The position numbers and the translations under genes are program-made. Shown piece after piece: positions 5,701 through 11,575 of a stretch of 11,575 nucleotides of DNA. Positions within the stretch are counted from its first letter, which is position 1. Every line of letters begins with the position of its first letter. The stretch is from Oscillospiraceae bacterium (GTDB lineage: Bacteria; Bacillota; Clostridia; Oscillospirales; Acutalibacteraceae): NCBI GenBank assembly GCA_022508865.1, contig JAFLUK010000037.1:1-11575 (forward strand), given 5' to 3'. The notes under the pieces were generated by a model that worked only from the letters and a program-made list of their open reading frames with translations, was not told the DNA's origin and searched no databases.

Positions 5701-7428
5701 ATGAAATCACTATCTTATCTAAAGGATTATAAGCTACAGGCAATTTTAGCTCCCTTTTTTAAACTGCTGGAGGCATCCTTTGAGCTGTTTATTCCTCTTG
5801 TTGTTGCAGATATTATAGATAACGGTATTAATAATAAGGGTGGTATAAGCTATATTGTTACCCGTTGTTTGCTTCTTGTACTGCTTGCTGTAGTTGGTCT
5901 TGTTTCTTCAATTACCGCCCAATATTTTGCGGCAAAGACTGCGACCGGTGCATCAACCAAGTTGAGGAGTGCTCTGTTTAGAAAAATTCAGTCATTGTCG
6001 TTTAAGCAAATTGATGACATCGGCTCTGCAACCCTTATTACAAGAATGACCAGTGATGTAACACAGATACAAACAGGAATAAATATGTTCCTCAGGCTTC
6101 TTCTCCGCTCACCTTTTATTGTTATTGGCGCAACAATAATGGCTTTTTATGTAGATGTAAAGGGTGCTCTTGTTTTTGCGGTGGCAGTGCCGTTGCTTGC
6201 GCTTATTGTTTTTGTGGTAATGTACATCACTATTCCGATGTTTAAGAGTGTACAGAATAAGCTTGATGGTGTACTGCTGAAAACAAAGGAAAATGTTAAG
6301 GGCGTAAGGGTAATCAGAGCCTTTACCCGAGAGGAAAAGGAAACTAAAGAATTTAATCTTGAAAATGAAAGGCTTTTAAAACTGCAAAGTGCGGTAAGCA
6401 AAATTTCCTCTGTAATGAATCCTGCAACCTTTGTTGTAATCAACATTGGCATAATTGCGTTAATTTATGTTGGAGCCCTTCGTGTTGAAACAGGAGTTAT
6501 TACACAGGGTGCAGTTGTTGCGCTTTATAACTATATGTCACAAATTCTTGTGGAGCTTATAAAGCTTGCAAATCTGATTATTACGGAAACAAAGGCTATT
6601 GCAAGCAAGCACAGAGTGGACAGCATTTTAACCCTTGAAGAATACAAAAAGCCAAAGGGTATTGATAAAGAAACTGATGGTTACATTACCTTTGAAAATG
6701 TTTCCCTCAGCTACAATAACAACAGCGAATACAGCCTTAAAGATATTAGTTTTTCTGTAAATAAGGGAGAAACTGTTGGAATTATCGGCGGTACAGGCAG
6801 CGGAAAAACCAGCCTTATCAACCTTATCTGTGGTTTTTATGAGCCTACAGAGGGAAATATTTTTGTTAATAACAAAAATATTCTTAATTTTACAGATGAT
6901 GAACTGAATTCCGAAATTTCCGTTGTAATGCAAAGGGCGGCAATGTTCAGAGGAACAATAAGAGAAAATATTTTTTTTGGTTCCGTCAATACTAATGAAG
7001 ATAATATTATGAAGGCTTTGGAAATTGCCCAAGCAAAGGAGATTATTGATAAAAAGTCATCAGGTCTTGACGAGTCTGTTCTGGAGCAGGGTAAAAATTT
7101 ATCGGGAGGTCAAAAGCAAAGGCTTTCCATTGCAAGGGCACTTGCAAGGAATACTCCAATCCTTATTCTTGACGACAGCTTTTCGGCTCTGGACTACAAA
7201 ACCGATAAGTCACTTAGGACAGCCCTTGAAAATGACAACCAAAACAATAATCAGGACAGAACAACATTTATTATTTCCCAGCGCACCTCAACAATTGAAC
7301 ACTGCAACAAGATAATTGTTCTCGATGAGGGTATGATAGAGGGGATAGGCAGTCACAGCGAACTTCTCAAAAGTTGCCAAACCTACAAAGAAATCTACGC
7401 TTCCTGCAACAGGGAGGTGTCCAGATGA
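5701..7428 (+). CDS. ABC exporter half-transporter, degenerate-site subunit
   Basis: A 575-residue protein: an N-terminal six-helix type IV (ABC exporter) membrane domain to about residue 310, then a nucleotide-binding domain. Motifs: Walker A GGTGSGKT (363-370), Q-loop Q411 (VVMQRAAMFRGTIRENI), intact signature LSGGQKQR (467-474) and Walker B ILILDD (487-492). Asp492 sits at the catalytic Glu position, and the switch reads SQRTSTI with Gln527 instead of His. These two changes mark the subunit whose own ATP site is hydrolysis-poor, as in the TM287, LmrC and BmrC types. Family members export drugs, lipids or peptides; the substrate here cannot be told. GAGG lies five bases before the ATG. The stop overlaps the next gene by 4 nt, indicating a coupled pair. 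Confidence 0.93.
   Translation: MKSLSYLKDYKLQAILAPFFKLLEASFELFIPLVVADIIDNGINNKGGISYIVTRCLLLVLLAVVGLVSSITAQYFAAKTATGASTKLRSALFRKIQSLSFKQIDDIGSATLITRMTSDVTQIQTGINMFLRLLLRSPFIVIGATIMAFYVDVKGALVFAVAVPLLALIVFVVMYITIPMFKSVQNKLDGVLLKTKENVKGVRVIRAFTREEKETKEFNLENERLLKLQSAVSKISSVMNPATFVVINIGIIALIYVGALRVETGVITQGAVVALYNYMSQILVELIKLANLIITETKAIASKHRVDSILTLEEYKKPKGIDKETDGYITFENVSLSYNNNSEYSLKDISFSVNKGETVGIIGGTGSGKTSLINLICGFYEPTEGNIFVNNKNILNFTDDELNSEISVVMQRAAMFRGTIRENIFFGSVNTNEDNIMKALEIAQAKEIIDKKSSGLDESVLEQGKNLSGGQKQRLSIARALARNTPILILDDSFSALDYKTDKSLRTALENDNQNNNQDRTTFIISQRTSTIEHCNKIIVLDEGMIEGIGSHSELLKSCQTYKEIYASCNREVSR
7411..7417 (+). promoter_or_regulatory. Ribosome binding site within the upstream exporter gene
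   Basis: AGGGAGG ends seven bases before the ATG at 7425, inside the end of the preceding gene. It selects 7425 over an in-frame ATG at 7374, which would add 17 residues encoded within the first subunit's coding end. The ATGA overlap suggests translational coupling. Confidence 0.88.
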
Positions 7429-9158
7429 CAAGCAAAACTATTGTCAAACGAGTTATAAAGTATATCGGCAAATATAGATTTTCCTTTATTCTTTCACTTG
7501 TTCTTACTGTAACGGCAACACTTTGCTCACTATACATTCCTGTTCTTGCAGGTGAGGCAATAGATATGATTGCAGGGAAGGGAAATGTTGATTTTTACAG
7601 GCTTACCCCAATTCTTATAGTTATTGGTGTTGCGCTTATTGTGTCAGGTGTCAGCCAGTATTTTGTAAACACACTTAATAACAGAATATCAAATTCCACT
7701 GTAAGAGATATGCGTAATGATGCCTTCCTTAAAATCCAGACAGTACCTGTTTCCTACATTGATAATCAAGAAACAGGTGATATTGTCAGCCGCATAATTG
7801 CAGATGCAGAGCAGTTTGCAGACGGACTTATTCTGGGCTTTCAAAACTTATTTTCAGGTGTAGTGACAATTTTGGGTACACTTGTATTTATGCTTACAAT
7901 CAATCTGTGGATTGGACTGATTGTGGTGGTGCTGACCCCATTATCCCTTTTTGTCAGCAGATTTATTTCAAGAAAAACCTATAAATATTTTAAAAAGCAA
8001 AGCGAACAGCGTGGCAGGGAAACCGCCTTTATCGACGAAATGATTAGCAATATAAGCACGGTAAAGGCATATCACAGGGAAAATAAAAATCAAAACGAAT
8101 TTGATGAAATCAACAATCAGCTTGGGACAGATTCCTTAAAGGCCACCTTCTTTTCTTCCATAACAAATCCCGGAACACGCTTTATTAACTCACTTGTTTA
8201 TGCCGCAGTTGGCTTTAGCGGTGCAATCTTTGCCCTGAACGGGATAATTACCGTTGGTAATTTATCTGCATTTCTTGCATATGCAAACCAGTACACAAAG
8301 CCCTTTAACGACATTACAGGTGTGATTACCGAACTGCAAAATGCAATTGCCTGTGCAGGAAGAATGTTGGAAATTATTGATGCGGATAGTGAGAATGAAG
8401 CAGAAAAAGAATTGCCAAATAATATTGAAGGCAACTTTGATGTTTCTGATGTTGCATTTTCTTATGATAAAAACAGGGAATTGCTAAAGGATTTGTCATT
8501 TAAACTGAAAAAAGGTCAGCGTCTGGCGATTGTTGGGCCGACAGGCTGTGGTAAAACAACTCTTATAAACCTTTTTATGAGATTTTATGACATAGATAAG
8601 GGTTCTATCCTTCTGGACGGCATTGATATAAACAGCGTCACCAGAAAATCTTTAAGAAAAAATATGGGTATGGTACTACAGGACACCTGGCTCAGAAGCG
8701 GTACAATCCGTGACAATATTGCCTTTGGTAATGAAAATGTTACAGATGAAGAAATAATTGCGGCGGCAAAGCAAAGTCACGCACATTCCTTTATCAAAAA
8801 ACTCAAAATGGGATATGACACCCCTGTGGGTGAAGACGGCAACAACCTTTCTACAGGTCAAAAACAGCTTATTTGCATTACAAGAGTTATGTTGTCTTTA
8901 CCACCAATTCTTATACTTGATGAAGCAACAAGCTCCATTGATCTTGTAACAGAGCAGAGGATTACACGCTCATTTATGAAGCTTATGAAAGACAGAACAA
9001 GCTTTGTAGTAGCCCATAGATTGAGTACAATTGTGGGAAGTGACTTAATCCTTGTAATGAAGGACGGCAGAGTTATAGAAAGCGGTAATCATAATCAGCT
9101 TATGGAGGCAAACGGCTTTTACAAACAGCTTTACCAAAGCCAATTTAATGCAAATTAA
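7425..9158 (+). CDS. ABC exporter half-transporter, catalytic subunit
   Basis: A 577-residue partner of the preceding gene, with a six-helix exporter membrane domain (first helices about 17-40 and 55-78) followed by a nucleotide-binding domain. Motifs: Walker A GPTGCGKT (371-378), Q-loop Q419 (VLQDTWLRSGTIRDNI), signature LSTGQ (475-479; Thr replaces the first Gly), Walker B ILILDE with catalytic E500, and switch His531 (VVAHRLSTI). This is the mirror image of the first subunit. Its Walker A/B and switch plus the neighbour's LSGGQ would make the working site, while its LSTGQ faces the degenerate one. No convincing terminator follows, but a fresh promoter precedes the next gene. Function is firm as an exporter subunit, substrate unknown. 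Confidence 0.93.
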   Translation: MTSKTIVKRVIKYIGKYRFSFILSLVLTVTATLCSLYIPVLAGEAIDMIAGKGNVDFYRLTPILIVIGVALIVSGVSQYFVNTLNNRISNSTVRDMRNDAFLKIQTVPVSYIDNQETGDIVSRIIADAEQFADGLILGFQNLFSGVVTILGTLVFMLTINLWIGLIVVVLTPLSLFVSRFISRKTYKYFKKQSEQRGRETAFIDEMISNISTVKAYHRENKNQNEFDEINNQLGTDSLKATFFSSITNPGTRFINSLVYAAVGFSGAIFALNGIITVGNLSAFLAYANQYTKPFNDITGVITELQNAIACAGRMLEIIDADSENEAEKELPNNIEGNFDVSDVAFSYDKNRELLKDLSFKLKKGQRLAIVGPTGCGKTTLINLFMRFYDIDKGSILLDGIDINSVTRKSLRKNMGMVLQDTWLRSGTIRDNIAFGNENVTDEEIIAAAKQSHAHSFIKKLKMGYDTPVGEDGNNLSTGQKQLICITRVMLSLPPILILDEATSSIDLVTEQRITRSFMKLMKDRTSFVVAHRLSTIVGSDLILVMKDGRVIESGNHNQLMEANGFYKQLYQSQFNAN

Positions 9159-9239
9159 TAGTTGACTTGTATATTAAAGCTATAGTCATTATCAACAAAA
9201 AACAACTGCGTAATTTGTCAAAATAAGCTAGAAATTGTC

Positions 9240-9269
9240 TTGAAATACTACATTTTGCTGTGATATAAT
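9240..9269 (+). promoter_or_regulatory. Extended -10 promoter of the CDP-glycerol transferase-like gene
   Basis: TTGAAA (9240-9245), an 18-bp spacer and a perfect TATAAT (9264-9269) preceded by TGA, an extended -10. Initiation near 9276 would put the ribosome binding site only a few bases into the transcript. Confidence 0.8.
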
Positions 9270-9281
9270 TTGTTTTAATAT

Positions 9282-9287
9282 GGGAGG
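9282..9287 (+). promoter_or_regulatory. Ribosome binding site with long spacing
   Basis: GGGAGG ends 11 bases before the ATG at 9299, longer than the usual 5-9. An in-frame TAG at 9296-9298 directly precedes the ATG, and no other start in that frame is closer, so 9299 stands. Confidence 0.75.
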
Positions 9288-9298
9288 TCATATTTTAG

Positions 9299-11575
9299 AT
9301 GACATACTTTGGTTCTCTTAACGAATTTACACATAAAAATGTTAATATAAAAGGCAGAATCCCCGGAAATTATTCAGGTGGAATTAATAATAAAATTAAA
9401 ATTTCTTTTATCAAGAACGCTGTTGACTACAGGTCAGCTGTGGGTTTTGCTATTCTTGATGCAGACAACAGGTTTTTGTGGTATTCTTCTGCAAAAATTA
9501 CAAAGGAAAGCTATATTCTCAACCTAACTGATTTTGATTATCTTGCTGTGGGTGATGCTCCGGCAAGATTTAAACTGTACCTTGTTTTTGAAAACGATAA
9601 TGAGTTTGTATTCAATCGCATATATTCAAGAAAAATCAGAGATGAATACATTCGTACACAGGACAAAAGCATACTTTTTTATGATACTGTTGCCTCTTCT
9701 GAAATTGAGGGTAATTTTGTTGACTTGGTTGTGAATATTACAACCTCAGGATACTTTGGTTTTATTCTTATGAACAGGTCTGACAGACTGAATTTTGTAC
9801 TTACAACCACTGTTGAAAGCTTTGATATTCTTGGTGACGAATATGTTTTTTCTGTAAAAATGGAAAAGCCTGATTCGTGCCGGAATTTCGGATTATATCT
9901 ACAATCAAGAATATCACAGGACAAGTATTATGACCTTGCACCCGCTTCGGTTGATGATAAGGGTAAGTACTTTGTTTTGTCCTACAGATTCAAAAATAAT
10001 TTCCTTAATTTGGAATTGCCCGATATTCTTACACTTTCTTCATATTATGAGATTAACAACTTTAAATACAAGGTAGGAGTAAAAACTGCCAACAACAAGA
10101 TATGGGAAAAAATTAAAAACTTAGCTGATGTAAATATCAGCAGAGTAAGTCTTGATTTGCTGGCTCTTACAGTACGTTTATCACAGGAAAAGCTGCAATT
10201 TTCCACTGTTCTGCCACAGGACGGAGTGAAAATCACAAAGGAAAATACTGCAAAGAGAATACTTTTCTCTTCTGATTTTCTCCCCGGTCGAGTTATGTTT
10301 GGCGAACAAAGAGTTTATAATGATGAAGTCTACAAAATCAAGATTTTTGCAGATGTTAGTAAAATAGGAGATATGTCAGCTTTTGTTTATAACAAAAAAA
10401 GACAGGAAAAAATCATTGTTGACGTAACAGAGTTTAATTCATCTTCAGGTGAAATGACAATCGACTTGTCTGCAATGGGAGAAACTATGTCCGATTTTAC
10501 GGCAAGAGCATATAAGCTGTGTGTTGCTTTTTCCTACAAGGGCTATATGTACTGTTGCACACTTCGTTCTCCGGACTTTTTAATAGGTGGGCACAGTGAA
10601 GAAAATCAAACAGATGTTAATGAACACCGACTTAAGGAAGTAATGTCCTTTAATGTTTCTGATTCAGTTATAATACTGCAACCTATGTACGATACAAAGG
10701 GATATTTTCACATTTATCTTACAGACAGAATGTTATCCAAACAGTCAAAGGTAAATGTGAATTTTGAAAGAGTATATTTCAAAAAGAATTTTCTTATTAC
10801 AGAGGTTGATGTTTCAGGCAACACGGAGTATTTTACAGGTTTTGCTCTTTCATACAGGTACAAAAAGAGCGAGGACAAAAGGATATATTTCCAAAGAGGC
10901 GAACTTGTAGCCAAGGGCAACAGAACTATCTTAAGGTCCAAGTTTGACCTTTCAATGCTTGAACTTACCAAAACGGTTTGGGATTTGTACGTTGTGTTTA
11001 TTGATGACGAAATACCCTATTTCACCCCTGTTAATATTAGTAATAAGCAGAGGGAAAAGTATTTTTACAGCAGTAGAAATTTTCTTTTTAAGAATTATTA
11101 TGAATTTAATACACCAAATGGTACAGATGTATTTTTTCCTTACTTTACTACTGCAAACACTTTGGCTTTTTCAGTAAGAGAAAAGAATATTTATGACTCA
11201 AAATCATTCCGACATAAGGAATTTTTTGCACTTTTCATATATAAGCTTTTTAAATCTCACTACCGCAGAAAGAGAATTATACTTACTTATGAAAGGTATG
11301 GTAAGTTTGCACAGGATAACAGCTATCATTTCTTTATTCATTGTATGAGGCACAAGGTGCAAAAGAGACTTAACGCTAATATTTATTATGTAATTGATAA
11401 AAACTCTGAAGACTACAAAAAGCTGAAAAAGTACGATTCAAATGTAATTAACTTTTTGTCCTTAAAGCATATGATTTATATTATTGCAGCAGGACTTCTT
11501 GTTTCATCCAATACTGCAAATCATTGTTATATAAGTAAACAGTGCAATTCCTGTATTACAGGTTTTTTAAAGCAA
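9299..11575 (+). CDS. CDP-glycerol glycerophosphotransferase family protein with long beta-rich N-terminal region (3' end cut off)
   Basis: An open frame of 759 codons runs from the ATG at 9299 to the window edge without a stop. From about residue 657 (RKRIILTYERYGKFAQDNS, later YYVID, a conserved-looking NFLSLKHMIYIIAAG and LLVSSNTANH) the sequence fits the start of the Glyphos_transf (TagB/TagF) domain. That domain adds glycerol phosphate or related units to teichoic acids or capsules at the inner membrane face. Its catalytic His motifs would lie beyond the window. The first ~640 residues have no signal peptide or membrane helix. They alternate aromatic/hydrophobic residues in strand-like patterns and seem to hold about four domains (roughly 8-115, 122-262, 320-430, 445-582), the second and fourth sharing a pattern such as FGLYLQSR / FALSYRYK. 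I do not recognise these domains. The family call rests on ~100 residues. Confidence 0.72.
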   Translation, partial: MTYFGSLNEFTHKNVNIKGRIPGNYSGGINNKIKISFIKNAVDYRSAVGFAILDADNRFLWYSSAKITKESYILNLTDFDYLAVGDAPARFKLYLVFENDNEFVFNRIYSRKIRDEYIRTQDKSILFYDTVASSEIEGNFVDLVVNITTSGYFGFILMNRSDRLNFVLTTTVESFDILGDEYVFSVKMEKPDSCRNFGLYLQSRISQDKYYDLAPASVDDKGKYFVLSYRFKNNFLNLELPDILTLSSYYEINNFKYKVGVKTANNKIWEKIKNLADVNISRVSLDLLALTVRLSQEKLQFSTVLPQDGVKITKENTAKRILFSSDFLPGRVMFGEQRVYNDEVYKIKIFADVSKIGDMSAFVYNKKRQEKIIVDVTEFNSSSGEMTIDLSAMGETMSDFTARAYKLCVAFSYKGYMYCCTLRSPDFLIGGHSEENQTDVNEHRLKEVMSFNVSDSVIILQPMYDTKGYFHIYLTDRMLSKQSKVNVNFERVYFKKNFLITEVDVSGNTEYFTGFALSYRYKKSEDKRIYFQRGELVAKGNRTILRSKFDLSMLELTKTVWDLYVVFIDDEIPYFTPVNISNKQREKYFYSSRNFLFKNYYEFNTPNGTDVFFPYFTTANTLAFSVREKNIYDSKSFRHKEFFALFIYKLFKSHYRRKRIILTYERYGKFAQDNSYHFFIHCMRHKVQKRLNANIYYVIDKNSEDYKKLKKYDSNVINFLSLKHMIYIIAAGLLVSSNTANHCYISKQCNSCITGFLKQ

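Noticed and set aside
7374..7424. Earlier start for the second exporter subunit
   Set aside because: The extra residues lie within the coding end of the first subunit, and the AGGGAGG at 7411-7417 is spaced for 7425.
9162..9186. TTGACT ... TATAGT as a promoter just after the exporter genes
   Set aside because: The spacer is only 13 bp; the TTGAAA/TGA-TATAAT set at 9240-9269 is far better.
9159..9239. Terminator after the exporter operon
   Set aside because: Only a 5-bp GTTGA/TCAAC pairing with a long loop can be drawn, and no T-run follows; not enough to call.

Overview
The window is AT-rich DNA with tightly spaced genes, strong Shine-Dalgarno sites, sigma-A-type promoters and classic Rho-independent terminators. 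The gene content (TmcAL, AckA, a YuzA/DUF378 protein, a long-form GltX, a heterodimeric ABC exporter and a CDP-glycerol glycerophosphotransferase family protein) points to a low-GC Gram-positive anaerobe of class Clostridia, plausibly a gut Ruminococcus/Oscillospiraceae relative. The species assignment is an inference from gene content only.

Layout. Positions 1-503 hold the C-terminal third of a biotin-dependent carboxyltransferase (oxaloacetate decarboxylase alpha / pyruvate carboxylase B type), closed by a terminator that also serves the convergent tmcAL gene (593-1762, minus). tmcAL and ackA (1897-3096, plus) diverge from one 134-bp region that carries a good promoter for ackA. ackA stands alone, with its own promoter and a perfect 11-bp terminator stem; pta is not adjacent. 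Next come two small minus-strand membrane-protein genes, a DUF378 protein (3184-3396) and a zinc-ribbon protein with hydrophobic helices (3459-3833). They share a consensus promoter facing away from that of gltX (3991-5640). The gltX promoter is a perfect TTGACA-N17-TATAAT, with a 7-bp inverted repeat over its -35 box.

After gltX, a GC-rich hairpin with a poor U-tract separates it from two ABC exporter half-transporter genes that overlap by 4 nt (5701-7428 and 7425-9158). Their motifs are complementary: the first has Asp for the catalytic Glu and Gln for the switch His, while the second has an intact Walker B and switch but a degenerate LSTGQ signature. They therefore very likely form an asymmetric heterodimer.

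The right end (9299-11575) is one long reading frame of 759 codons that runs off the window without a stop. It has its own extended -10 promoter. The last ~100 residues look like the start of a CDP-glycerol glycerophosphotransferase (TagB/TagF-type) domain, preceded by ~640 residues of strand-rich, probably repeated sequence of unknown function. This is the least explained part of the window. No RNA genes, mobile elements or CRISPR arrays were seen, and no stretch over about 160 bp lacks a gene.
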